Shown piece after piece: positions 9,760 through 18,063 of a stretch of DNA of 64,000 nt. This DNA comes from Candidatus Bathyarchaeota archaeon A05DMB-4 (GTDB lineage Archaea > Thermoproteota > Bathyarchaeia > Bathyarchaeales > SOJC01): assembly GCA_019685575.1 (NCBI GenBank), contig JABFQO010000002.1:115448-179447 (forward strand). Direction: 5' to 3'. The first letter of the stretch is position 1; every line of letters begins with the position of its first letter. The translations under genes and the position numbers were made by a program. The notes beneath the pieces are model-generated. The model had not been told where the DNA came from, did no database searches, and saw only the letters and a program-made list of their open reading frames with translations.

Positions 9760-10703
9760 TGCGAATCCCCCGAAAGTTTTCTGCCACTTAGCTTAATAAA
9801 CACGTCCTCTAAGGTGGGTTCGACAATCTCAATTTTTTCGGTTAAGATGCCCTTAGATGCCAATTTATTTGAAACTTCAGTCATGGTTTTCCATGGGTCT
9901 TTCGCCACGATTTGGATTTCGTCGTCCTCTCTTTGTGTGCCGTTATACTCTTTGAGAACAGCAAGCGCCTGTTTCGTCTGGTTAGCCTTTACTCTCACGC
10001 GAATAGAAGCCACGCCTCCAATTGTTTCTTTCAGAACACGTGGCTTGTCAAGCGCTGCGATTTTCCCTTTTTCCATAATGGCGACTCGGTCACAAACCTC
10101 GTCAGCCTCATACATGTCATGAGTAGAAAGCAACACAGTTTTATCAGTGCCCTTGAGGTTCTTTATTAAATCCCAAAATTCACGTTTAATCGCAGGATCG
10201 AAACCAACAGTTGGCTCGTCCAAAATCACAATCGGCGGGTCATGAATTATGGCTGCTGCAAGATTTGCACGTCGCTTCATTCCGCCAGACAACTGCTGAA
10301 CTCTTCTGTTCAAGAATTCTTCCACTCCCAAGACCTTGGTGGAAAATTCAACTCTTTCTTTGAACTTTTTGTGATCAAGGGAATAAAGCGAGGCAGAGAA
10401 AGCAAAATTTTCCCGCACACTGAGCAAGTCATACAGCAACGTCTCTTGCGTGCAGAATCCGATCAAACTTCTAATCTTATATGCGTCTTTCATCAAGTCA
10501 AATCCTCGAACAGTTACTCTGCCTTCATCAAATCGTCTCAAGCCGCAAAGAATTTCCATTAAAGTAGTCTTTCCTGCACCGTTCGGTCCGAGAAGACCGA
10601 AAATCTCTCCTTCTTCAACACTAAAAGAGACGCTGTCCAAAGCAGTGACTTCGCCGTAACGCTTCGTCAAACCATTAATCTCTATAATTATCTCCCCTTT
10701 CAT
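9756..10703 (-). CDS. ABC transporter ATP-binding protein
   Basis: A 315-residue ATPase for the ABC-2 exporter. Walker A GPNGAGKTTLMEILCG is near residue 40. The signature LSGGMKRRANLAAAI is near 140. Walker B VILDEPTVGFDP and H-loop STHDM follow. The C-terminal ~90 residues form the extra domain common in DrrA-like proteins (alpha/beta, ending in a PTLEDVFIKLSG block). It is the first gene of the two-gene operon, with an A/T-rich promoter region upstream at about 10735-10765. Confidence 0.94.
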   Translation of the reverse strand: MKGEIIIEINGLTKRYGEVTALDSVSFSVEEGEIFGLLGPNGAGKTTLMEILCGLRRFDEGRVTVRGFDLMKDAYKIRSLIGFCTQETLLYDLLSVRENFAFSASLYSLDHKKFKERVEFSTKVLGVEEFLNRRVQQLSGGMKRRANLAAAIIHDPPIVILDEPTVGFDPAIKREFWDLIKNLKGTDKTVLLSTHDMYEADEVCDRVAIMEKGKIAALDKPRVLKETIGGVASIRVRVKANQTKQALAVLKEYNGTQREDDEIQIVAKDPWKTMTEVSNKLASKGILTEKIEIVEPTLEDVFIKLSGRKLSGDSQ

Positions 10704-10906
10704 CTACCAATCAACCCAAACGCTCAACCGCACAAACCATACTGCGATAGTTTAAAAGCGTTTCTTTCACGCTCACGATACCAAAAAACAGTAAAAGGGT
10801 CTATTCAACATTACACGTGTTTGAAGTCTAGTTTTGGCATACGAGAAAGATAGGCTAAAAAAGCGGCGTACATACAGCGATGGATCATTAAAACGTGGAG
10901 CCAAAC

Positions 10907-11083
10907 CTATTTCAAGGCGCCGATCGCTTCCTTAATCCTATCAAACTTGTGTTCTTTGACAAGTCCCAAAAAATACTGAAGCCTCCCCAACGCGGCTTTT
11001 TTCGTCTTCGATTTTTTCACTTCAATCAAACAAAGTTCCAACGAATCTTCAAAACCTTCCTGGTAAGTCAAAACCAAACCCAC
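10907..11083 (-). CDS. Small conserved-looking protein, 58 aa
   Basis: This short open frame runs from a GTG at 11083 to a TAG at 10907-10909. The product begins MGLVLTYQEGFEDSL and continues as a charged helical protein rich in Lys and Glu. An in-frame TAG lies directly before the GTG, which limits the start to GTG 11083 or a TTG a few codons later. It begins 9 nt after the stop of the 85-aa gene, so it is the third member of a tight minus-strand operon. No family is recognised. Codon pattern and absence of low-complexity sequence favour a real gene. Confidence 0.55.
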   Translation of the reverse strand: MGLVLTYQEGFEDSLELCLIEVKKSKTKKAALGRLQYFLGLVKEHKFDRIKEAIGALK

Positions 11084-11092
11084 CTAGGCAAC

Positions 11093-11350
11093 CTATGCTC
11101 TTTCGGCAAAATAGGGGTTCAACTGTTCCGTCCACAAAATTTCCTTCAACGAAACCTTAATCGGATTCCTCTGTTTGTAGGCCCTGCAACGAATGTTTGC
11201 GCCACCGTTGCCCTTCTCGTTCTTTGCTGCAATCACTTTAACGTTCAAGATCACCGAGCCATCCTTTAGGTAAACATTTACGTTCTTGCCAACTAAAGTA
11301 CGTGCCATGTTCATGTTAAACTTAATCGGACTGCCCAACACCATCACCAC
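11093..11350 (-). CDS. Hypothetical protein, possibly small beta-barrel (85 aa)
   Basis: The product is an 85-residue basic protein. The central part ARTLVGKNVNVYLKDGSV, followed by alternating hydrophobic residues, resembles an SH3/Sm-like beta-barrel, but this is only a pattern impression. Its start overlaps the stop of the 92-aa gene (11344-11350), and the 58-aa gene follows 9 nt after its stop. The three read as one translation unit, divergent from the portal gene. The function is unknown. Confidence 0.6.
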   Translation of the reverse strand: MVMVLGSPIKFNMNMARTLVGKNVNVYLKDGSVILNVKVIAAKNEKGNGGANIRCRAYKQRNPIKVSLKEILWTEQLNPYFAERA

Positions 11351-11622
11351 TCCACATCCATACCTGCAATCTTACGCCAACAACGACTGCAGATTGGCAC
11401 TTCCTCACCCTTATACAAAATATATAGCACAACATCCGAATTTTTGCAGCGGTTACTCCAAGGATTTTTACACCGTTCGGAAACCCTAGCCATACAAACC
11501 ACACCAACCACAAACAAACCCAAAAAACACTTAAAAAACAGTCGCCCCAACATAAACCCGCCAAGCACAGAGAGATAAGCGAAAGTGAACATGACAATAT
11601 TATCTTCAAACGTAATCATCAC
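11344..11622 (-). CDS. Small membrane protein with C-terminal zinc-knuckle-like motif (92 aa)
   Basis: The N-terminal half is very hydrophobic (about residues 8-45, one or two membrane segments). The C-terminal half carries paired cysteines: one pair spaced through SERCKNPWSNRCKN and one in PICSRCWRK. This could be a treble-clef or zinc-ribbon site facing one side of the membrane. It is the first gene of the small minus-strand operon. Only 32 nt separate it from the divergently read portal gene, so promoters there must be very compact or overlapping. The start may instead be an internal ATG at 11592. No family is recognised. Confidence 0.55.
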   Translation of the reverse strand: MMITFEDNIVMFTFAYLSVLGGFMLGRLFFKCFLGLFVVGVVCMARVSERCKNPWSNRCKNSDVVLYILYKGEEVPICSRCWRKIAGMDVEW

Positions 11623-11654
11623 ATAATAGCACAGAGCAACCCTTCATTTTACCG

Positions 11655-12836
11655 GTGCAACTAAGATTGAAGGCTTGGCAAAGACTCAAACTCATCACCA
11701 GAAAAAGAAACACAGAAAAGAAGGGTGTGCTGCTACCCGCGTGGAAATCCGAAACCGGCGAAGTGCCATCCGTACCGTTTGAAACTCTAGTTAACCTTTA
11801 CTTATGCGACCCTGCCACAAGAGCAGCCGTGGATTTTTTGGCAGACCAAGTCGTGGGTGCAGGTTTCTACACGACCGCAGAACAACCCGAGGCCAAGGCA
11901 TTGATCGACGCGTTTAACGAATCTGTGAATCTAGACGAGTTACTAATGCAGACCGCAAGAGAAATTGTCGCGTTTGGAAACTGTTTCTGGGAAAAAATTG
12001 AGCCCGAAAACTTCGAAAAACTGCAGATTCTGCCAATTACAAGCATCGACAGAATAGTTCGTGACGTTTACGGCAACGTGCAGAGTTACAAGCAAACTTT
12101 CTGCTATGGCAACGTAACGTTAAAGCAAGAAAGAATCATCCATTTCCGCTGGAACGCCATCGACGGGGAGGCTTTCGGAACAGGCATCCTGCGAACTTTA
12201 GCAGAATCGATGAAAACCGCCACGAACGAAACACGCCCAAGCTTCGCCGTCATGAAAGCGGGAATGGAAAAAAGCATGGCAGACATCATGCGCAAGTATG
12301 CGGGACCTACAGAGGTCTGGAAATTTCCGGGTCTTACGGACGATAGGGTTGCGGAGTATGCCTCTTTACTGAAATCGATGCCTCGTGAAGGTGCAAGGTT
12401 CGTAGTGAACACACCGGCCGAGGTTGAGGTTGTCAGCGTTGACCCACGAAGCCGATTTGACGCGTATGTGGAGCATGTGTGGAATCAATACGCCTTAGGC
12501 TTGCAAACACCACTGCCTAAACTTTTCGTGACACCAGGTTTCACCGAAGCATCCGCAAAAGCGGCAATACAAATCGCAGAGCGCAAAGTCTCCGCCCTTC
12601 AACGTTTCATAAAACGTGTCGTTGAACGTGAAGTTTTTGCTTCGGTCTTGAGCCAAGCGGGCATGGACCCCCAAAACGCCAAGTGCCGGCTTCACTGGGG
12701 TGCTCCGGAAAAACTTCAGTTGAGGGTTGAAGACATGTTAAAGGCGTTTGAAGTCGGCGCGGTAAGCGCTAAAGAATTGCGAATGATGCTTTTGAAAGCG
12801 GGCTGGATGTTAGAGATTGGAAAGGAGGGAGAATAG
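11655..12836 (+). CDS. Phage-type portal protein
   Basis: A 393-residue protein resembling portal proteins of head-tail viruses, the dodecameric ring through which DNA enters the capsid. Family-like features include LCDPATRAAVDFLADQVVG near residue 50, the IVAFGNCFWEKI region near 110, LPITSIDRIVRDVYGNVQSY near 130, and RIIHFRWNAIDGEAFGTGIL near 160. The long helical C-terminal part includes a TEASAKAAIQIAERKV segment. It appears complete. No terminase, protease or capsid gene is adjacent, so it is either the remnant of a provirus or a domesticated gene. Start GTG 11655 is uncertain. Confidence 0.75.
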   Translation: MQLRLKAWQRLKLITRKRNTEKKGVLLPAWKSETGEVPSVPFETLVNLYLCDPATRAAVDFLADQVVGAGFYTTAEQPEAKALIDAFNESVNLDELLMQTAREIVAFGNCFWEKIEPENFEKLQILPITSIDRIVRDVYGNVQSYKQTFCYGNVTLKQERIIHFRWNAIDGEAFGTGILRTLAESMKTATNETRPSFAVMKAGMEKSMADIMRKYAGPTEVWKFPGLTDDRVAEYASLLKSMPREGARFVVNTPAEVEVVSVDPRSRFDAYVEHVWNQYALGLQTPLPKLFVTPGFTEASAKAAIQIAERKVSALQRFIKRVVEREVFASVLSQAGMDPQNAKCRLHWGAPEKLQLRVEDMLKAFEVGAVSAKELRMMLLKAGWMLEIGKEGE

Positions 12837-12840
12837 AAAG

Positions 12841-13149
12841 ATGGACGCTTCTCTTTTTACATCGTTCATCGGAGTTTTCGTAGCAGTCCTTCTTCGAACA
12901 CTTTTACCCTACATCAACAAGCTTCGAGAAGCGGAAGAAAACAACGAAGCGCGGCTTTCATGGAACCACGGTTACACGTGGACATGTGTCTCAGCGTTGG
13001 TTACGGGCTTTGTCGTTGTTATGTTGACTTTACCAGCTTTTTCTGTGCCGCCAACGATGATTGGTCAATTCGCAGTTTTCGTGACAGCGTTCGGGTATGG
13101 TTGGGGAATAAACGATGCTTACAACAAAATACTGATTGACTGGCGCTGA
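12841..13149 (+). CDS. Small three-helix membrane protein next to portal gene
   Basis: A 102-residue protein starting at ATG 12841, just after the portal stop. A strong ribosome binding site (GGAAAGGAGGGAG, 12820-12832) lies inside the portal 3' end, which fixes this start. Hydrophobic segments are at about residues 4-22, 48-70 and 75-95, with a charged helix between the first two. Size and topology are holin-like, and the tight coupling to the portal gene supports a viral origin, but no holin family is recognised. Confidence 0.65.
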   Translation: MDASLFTSFIGVFVAVLLRTLLPYINKLREAEENNEARLSWNHGYTWTCVSALVTGFVVVMLTLPAFSVPPTMIGQFAVFVTAFGYGWGINDAYNKILIDWR

Positions 13150-13200
13150 ATTCGTCCTGCACTGCTCTTCGTGGTTGCTACTGAAAATCGTGGAAGGACG

Positions 13201-13992
13201 TTATTCTTTTATTCTTTTCCATTTCTTTTTCGTGGGGTTGCTGGTTGACGCTTTCACTACTACAACCACAAGGGTGCCTACTAAAACAGCGCCTACTATG
13301 ATGATTAAGGTCATCATTTCAGGGGGGCTGGATTCTGACACAACGAACCTGTCAGTCGCAGTGAGTTGATAATACAATACAGCTTCGATTGGATAAGTTC
13401 CTTGTCCTCCATAAGCGGCAGTTCTTTCTTCCAGCGAAAGCAATGCGCCCGTGAGTCTGTCCCACTTTATGACGGTTGATCGGTAGAACAAAATGTTCTG
13501 GCTCCACCATTGATGGGTCGAGTTATAGAAACAGATTTCTCTTCCCCATTTCGGGTCGGTTCGGGTTTCGTTCAGTCTCCAAGTAAAGTTTAGGCTTGCG
13601 CCGCCGGGGTAGATCATCTCGTCCTTTTTGAGTCCTGCTTGGATGAAGAAAAGATAGCCTTGTCCTAAGCCTGTTTCTAAGTTTACTCCGCCGTCGAATG
13701 ATGTTGTGGTGCCGTTTTTGAAGGTGACCTCTTGTTTAAACATAACATCCCATGATGATATTCTCGTGACAGTGAAGTTTATCATTGTAATGTTTTGGAA
13801 TTTTTGTTGGTTAGGAAGTAGGGGCGCAGTGGGAGGGTCGATCCATACGTTAAACTTGCCGTAAGTGAAGTAGTTGTTTAACTCAACACCCACGTAAGCC
13901 GCGGCTGCGACATTCAAAATAGGCGCTGTGTATGTTAACAGAAACACAACTAGAGAAGTCAAAGCTAGCAGGTGCTTCATTGTTTTTTTCAT
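13201..13992 (-). CDS. Exported, C-terminally anchored hypothetical protein
   Basis: A 263-residue protein with an N-terminal signal sequence (about residues 8-32, LLALTSLVVFLLTYTAP). A beta-rich extracellular region has several N-glycosylation sequons (NIT, NFT, NGT, NET, NST). A C-terminal membrane helix (about 225-248) ends in a basic tail. This is a type I membrane topology common among archaeal surface proteins. It is convergent with the portal-linked gene and divergent from the APH gene. No family is recognised. Confidence 0.75.
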   Translation of the reverse strand: MKKTMKHLLALTSLVVFLLTYTAPILNVAAAAYVGVELNNYFTYGKFNVWIDPPTAPLLPNQQKFQNITMINFTVTRISSWDVMFKQEVTFKNGTTTSFDGGVNLETGLGQGYLFFIQAGLKKDEMIYPGGASLNFTWRLNETRTDPKWGREICFYNSTHQWWSQNILFYRSTVIKWDRLTGALLSLEERTAAYGGQGTYPIEAVLYYQLTATDRFVVSESSPPEMMTLIIIVGAVLVGTLVVVVVKASTSNPTKKKWKRIKE

Positions 13993-14131
13993 GGTGGGTC
14001 ATTATGAATAAAAGATTGTGCTCCTTATTTTACGTTATTCTTTTTGGGCGACTATTCGGAACCTCTTTGTTTCTAAAGAGTTTTGTTGCAAGTGTTTTAA
14101 ACAAGAACCAAACAAAATAGTGTGAAAGACG

Positions 14132-15253
14132 GTGGCACGCTTGCGGGAAGAAATATGCATTTCAAACAAAAAACTACGCGAATATTTCGCTGCCCTGTTC
14201 AAAACAGACGTCATTATCGATGGCGTCTGTGAACTCGGTGCAGGTTCGAAAGAAGCACGAAAAAAGGAGTTGAAAGGGTTTGGATACGGGAAACCTTACT
14301 TGATTGAATGCAACGTTAACGGAAAAAAGAAGAGAGTTGTTCTGGAAACCCTACGGGTCGAAGGTGGATTTGGGCACGACCACTTTAGCGACCGTGCACA
14401 GATTCTAATTTGGCAACACTCGGTTTTCAACAAGCTTCCCCGTCACGTGCGCTCGGTAGACGTGGGTGCCTTCACGGTGAATGGAAACTTGAAATCTACG
14501 GGTGATTGCCGCGAATTTTTCATTGTCACTGAACTGGTCGAGGGTCAACTTTACCATGTGGACCTTGATAGGATAAAGGAACAAAAACGATTAACTCGGC
14601 TTGACTTGGAACGTTGCAGGGCACTTTCAGACTATCTTGTTGCCATTCACGGGGTAAAGAAGGATTCTCCAGAGCTTTATGTTCGAAGAATTCGCGACTT
14701 GGTCGGACACGGCGAGTGCATCTTTGGCTTAACAGACAGCTACCCAGCCAAACTTCCCTACATCAGCAAACGAGATTTTATGGAGATCGAAAAGAAATGC
14801 GTTGAATGGCGCTGGAAACTCAAAAATAAAACGCACAGGCTCTCGCAGGTACACGGGGATTATCATCCTTGGAATATCATGTTCCGCAGGGGCTTGGATT
14901 TTACTGTGCTTGACCGTAGTCGTGGTGAATGGGGCGAGTCTGCGGACGACGTAAGTGCTTTGTCGATAAACTATCTATTCTATTCTTTGCAAACCTACGG
15001 TAAGCTTGCTGGACCGTTTGAACGATTGTTTAAGTTGTTTTGGAAGAATTATTTGGATAAGACTGGCGATGAAGAAATTCTCAGTGTAATTCAGCCCTTT
15101 TACGCATGGCGCGGTTTAGTGGTGGCATCACCTCTGTGGTACCCGAACCTTGCTCTAGATGTGCGGGAAAAGTTGTTCTTTTTCATCAAGAATATTCTCG
15201 AAACAGAAAAACTAGAATTAAAGAGAATAAACTCTTACTTTAAGGAAGCCTAG
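14132..15253 (+). CDS. APH-family phosphotransferase
   Basis: A 373-residue protein kinase-fold phosphotransferase of the aminoglycoside/choline kinase type. The catalytic loop VHGDYHPWNIMF (near residue 245) gives the HGDxHxxN signature. The metal-binding segment is VLDRSRGEWGESADDVSAL, where the usual DFE/DWE is replaced by LDRS. The N-terminal lobe has a short glycine-containing region. The substrate is unknown; antibiotic resistance is not implied. It leads an operon with a P-loop kinase starting 3 nt later and a nucleotidyltransferase-fold gene. Start GTG 14132. Confidence 0.85.
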   Translation: MARLREEICISNKKLREYFAALFKTDVIIDGVCELGAGSKEARKKELKGFGYGKPYLIECNVNGKKKRVVLETLRVEGGFGHDHFSDRAQILIWQHSVFNKLPRHVRSVDVGAFTVNGNLKSTGDCREFFIVTELVEGQLYHVDLDRIKEQKRLTRLDLERCRALSDYLVAIHGVKKDSPELYVRRIRDLVGHGECIFGLTDSYPAKLPYISKRDFMEIEKKCVEWRWKLKNKTHRLSQVHGDYHPWNIMFRRGLDFTVLDRSRGEWGESADDVSALSINYLFYSLQTYGKLAGPFERLFKLFWKNYLDKTGDEEILSVIQPFYAWRGLVVASPLWYPNLALDVREKLFFFIKNILETEKLELKRINSYFKEA

Positions 15254-15256
15254 CCG

Positions 15257-15826
15257 ATGCAAAGGGAAAAAGGCTGGTGTATTTGGGTTACGGGGTTGCC
15301 TGGTAGCGGGAAATCCACAGTGGCAGACCTGTTGCTAAAAGAATTATCTGCAAGAAACATTCATGCTCAACTAGTTTCGATTGACATGCTAAGACGCGCA
15401 GTGACGCCGAAGCCGACGTATTCCGAAGAAGAAAGAGATATTGTGTACGCCGCGTTGGTTTTCTCCGCCAAACTCTTGACGGACAACGGCGTCAACGTAA
15501 TCATCGACGCAACCGGCAACCGCCAACGCTACCGAAACCAAGCGCGAAAACAGATTGAAAGATTTATAGAAGTTTATCTTCGCTGTCCCTTAGAAGTCTG
15601 CATGGAAAGGGAATCCAAACGCAAAAACACACACCTCGCACCTGAGCAAATTTACCGAAAAGGGTTAACAGGAAAAAGCCAAACAGTACCGGGTATTAAC
15701 GTTCCTTACGAAGAACCAACAAGCCCAGAAATAATCATCGACACTGATAAATCATCACCTGAAGAAAGCATTCAGAAAATTCTCGACAGAATACTGAAAG
15801 GAAAAAAGCCTCTTGACACCGCATAA
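15257..15826 (+). CDS. Adenylylsulfate kinase-like P-loop kinase
   Basis: A 189-residue kinase resembling APS kinase (CysC). Walker A TGLPGSGKSTVADLL is at residues 13-27. An SIDMLRRAV segment and NVIIDATGNRQRYR near 80 follow, and the C-terminal half ends in GKSQTVPGINVPYEEP, which is typical of CysC. No ATP sulfurylase or sulfate transporter is nearby, so a role in phosphorylating another nucleotide or metabolite is possible. It overlaps the next gene by 14 nt and follows the APH kinase by 3 nt. Confidence 0.85.
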   Translation: MQREKGWCIWVTGLPGSGKSTVADLLLKELSARNIHAQLVSIDMLRRAVTPKPTYSEEERDIVYAALVFSAKLLTDNGVNVIIDATGNRQRYRNQARKQIERFIEVYLRCPLEVCMERESKRKNTHLAPEQIYRKGLTGKSQTVPGINVPYEEPTSPEIIIDTDKSSPEESIQKILDRILKGKKPLDTA

Positions 15827-16898
15827 ACCGGCACTTCTCCGCGATCGCGACGCCATAGTTACGGGAGAGAACATTATCTTCCGAGTGTACGGCTACACAC
15901 ACCCACCAAACGCGTTTGTTTGTGACCCGGAATACGCTCCAGAAAACTTGTATCGCTCCCTTAACCAAAAGGCTTACCGTAGGGGCGTCAAACAAAAAAC
16001 CGTGTACTACAAGTTTTACTTCGACGAAGGCTTGCGTTTTATTCAAAAAAACTATCCGAAGCACACTGTTTTTTACGCCCCGCTCCGAAAACATTTGGTA
16101 GGAGTGACAAAAGCCAACATTAAGAAAGTTCGAACCCCGAAAACAAAGTTTAACCGATTAATGTCAAACCCGCCTCAAGATGCACTGGTAAAAAGTCTGC
16201 AAGAATTGTACAACGCCTTAAAAGCGACTGGCAACATGGCGATGAGCGATTTTGGAGTCTTCGGCTCATTGCTTCACGGGTTCCATCACCCAAAATTCTC
16301 AGACCTCGACCTCATAATTTATGGCAGAAAAAAACTGGAAACGCTCCGTGAAATGTTGAAAAGCCTCTACGAAGAGAAGCATGGGTTTTTTAGAAACGAG
16401 TTCGAAAACAAGGATGCAATCAAAGGAAAACAATGGTTGTTTCGGAATTACAGTGCGAAAGAATTTCTGTGGCACTAGCAGCGAAAACTGATCTATGGAT
16501 TGTGGAAAAACCCAACATGCCAAAGAACTGTTAAAGTTGAGTTTGAACCCGTAAAAGACTGGAAAGAAATCAACAACGACTACAACAAACAACTGCGGAT
16601 TACTCGAGAAGGATGGATAAAAGCCACTGCACGCGTGATTGACGCCGCCGACGCTCCGTTCATGCCGGCTGTGTACAAGATAGAACCGTTGAAAGTTTGG
16701 GGCGAGGCTAAAGTGGACAACATCCAGCGTGTTCTTTCCTACGTAGAGGAATTTAGAATGCAAGCAGAAAAAGACGAAATCGTCTACGTGGAAGGCAACC
16801 TTGAAAAAGTCACAACCACAACCGGCAACTTCCGTCAAATCACGTTGTCTTATGGGCCACGATATTTCGAGCAAGCGTTAAAAGTGAAAAAACAGTAG
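15813..16898 (+). pseudogene. Nucleotidyltransferase-fold protein split by an in-frame TAG
   Basis: One reading frame encodes a ~361-residue protein interrupted only by a TAG at 16476-16478. The first part (15813-16478, 221 aa) has the HPPN motif near residue 30 and the nucleotidyltransferase signature FGSLLHG...FSDLDLIIYG near 155. The second part (16500-16898 if started at TTG, 132 aa) matches the C-terminal half of the paralogue at 16900-17931. The residue lost at TAG aligns with Glu in the paralogue (VRTESRK versus LWH*QRK). It is either a recent nonsense pseudogene or a product needing amber readthrough. TAG also ends this same gene and the APH gene, so general recoding is unlikely. Confidence 0.75.
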
Positions 16899-16899
16899 G

Positions 16900-17931
16900 T
16901 CAGGCGAGGATCATAAAATCTGTTGGTCTGTTGCCCAGAAGCAGTCGTAGCCATTCTTCGCCTTCTTTGTCTTGTGCACGTTCAATTTTGCCCTGCGCAA
17001 TGACGGTTTCGCCGTTTCGGGCGTGCTCGTTGAACCTGCCACGAAAAGAGACGATTTCAGAAATTGTTCCCGTTGGAGTTGTGCCTTCGAGCGTTAGTGT
17101 TTGTTCTATTTTGTATGTGCACGGTGTGAATATGGCTTCGGAATCGTCCGTGACTGTTGCTTTGATTTTGGCGTAGCCCACGTTAGTGTAATGTACGTCG
17201 CCGTAGCGTTCACGAGTTTCGCGCCGGTCTTTCACGCACCTTATGAAGTAATCATGTCCCTCGTACGTGCCCTGTAGAACCTTACGCGATTCGGTTCGAA
17301 CAAAGTCTTCGAAACTCACGCGGGTATCTTTTGAGCGGAATTCGAAGAGTTTTCGAAGCGCTGCTCGTGTGCAGTAGGGTTTTAATGGGCTTTTTTTGTC
17401 CTCAGCGAGTGCGCCGAGAGCGGCATAGGCTTTGCGGCAGTTTTTGGCGCCGTAGATTATTGGGTCGATGTCTGATGTTTGCGTGTGGAGTTTTGCGAGT
17501 ATCGAGCCCGAGACGCCTATACTGTTCCATGGGATGTTCGCAGATTCCTTTAGGGTTTCGGCTAACTCTAACGCAAGTTTCTCAAGCGGGTCCGGATGCT
17601 TGTTGCTGCGGAGTTCCAGTAGTCTTTCAGTTGGGCAATAGTGGCGTTTTATGTTGTCTGCTGGGATTTCGCAGAGAAGTTCTCCGAACACTTCGTCTTG
17701 AACGAGGTATTCTGAAAATTTTTCCTTCAAAAACCCGTAGCGGACCGAAAGCGCGTAAACCTTGCTGTAACGCACAGAGTCTCGTTTTCTTTCGCCTTCA
17801 GCGTGGGGGATAAACCGTGGAAATGCCACTACGCGGTTTGGTGGGTGAACCAAGCCTTTTACGTCGAAAATTATGCCGTTAACATCTTCGACAAGGTCGC
17901 CTTCGCGAAACCGCATACGATGTACACTCAT
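16900..17931 (-). CDS. Conserved archaeal nucleotidyltransferase-fold protein
   Basis: The intact paralogue of the amber-split gene, 343 residues. An N-terminal domain has a VHPPNRVVAFPRFIPHAEG segment. The middle nucleotidyltransferase-like core is GVSGSILAKLHTQTSDIDPIIYG (GS plus DxD), shown here across about residues 145-170. A C-terminal beta-rich domain includes TPCTYKIEQT and ends LLLGNRPTDFMI. The DxD is SDID followed by Pro. The stop lies 1 nt from the stop of the paralogue, so the two genes are arranged tail to tail. Substrate and product are unknown. Confidence 0.8.
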   Translation of the reverse strand: MSVHRMRFREGDLVEDVNGIIFDVKGLVHPPNRVVAFPRFIPHAEGERKRDSVRYSKVYALSVRYGFLKEKFSEYLVQDEVFGELLCEIPADNIKRHYCPTERLLELRSNKHPDPLEKLALELAETLKESANIPWNSIGVSGSILAKLHTQTSDIDPIIYGAKNCRKAYAALGALAEDKKSPLKPYCTRAALRKLFEFRSKDTRVSFEDFVRTESRKVLQGTYEGHDYFIRCVKDRRETRERYGDVHYTNVGYAKIKATVTDDSEAIFTPCTYKIEQTLTLEGTTPTGTISEIVSFRGRFNEHARNGETVIAQGKIERAQDKEGEEWLRLLLGNRPTDFMILA

Positions 17932-18063
17932 GCTCCAGTCTAACGTTGGGTTATTTTATTTTTTCGTGTTTGCGTGATGAGGGCGTACCGTGTGAAAATG
18001 GAGAGTTTGGTCAAAAGTGCTTTTAGGCGAGTACACGATAGTCTAGAGGAGAAGGGAGATTGA

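Noticed and set aside
10895..11269. Plus-strand open frame of 124 codons
   Set aside because: It lies antisense to the small minus-strand operon, where the short genes show better start sites and composition.
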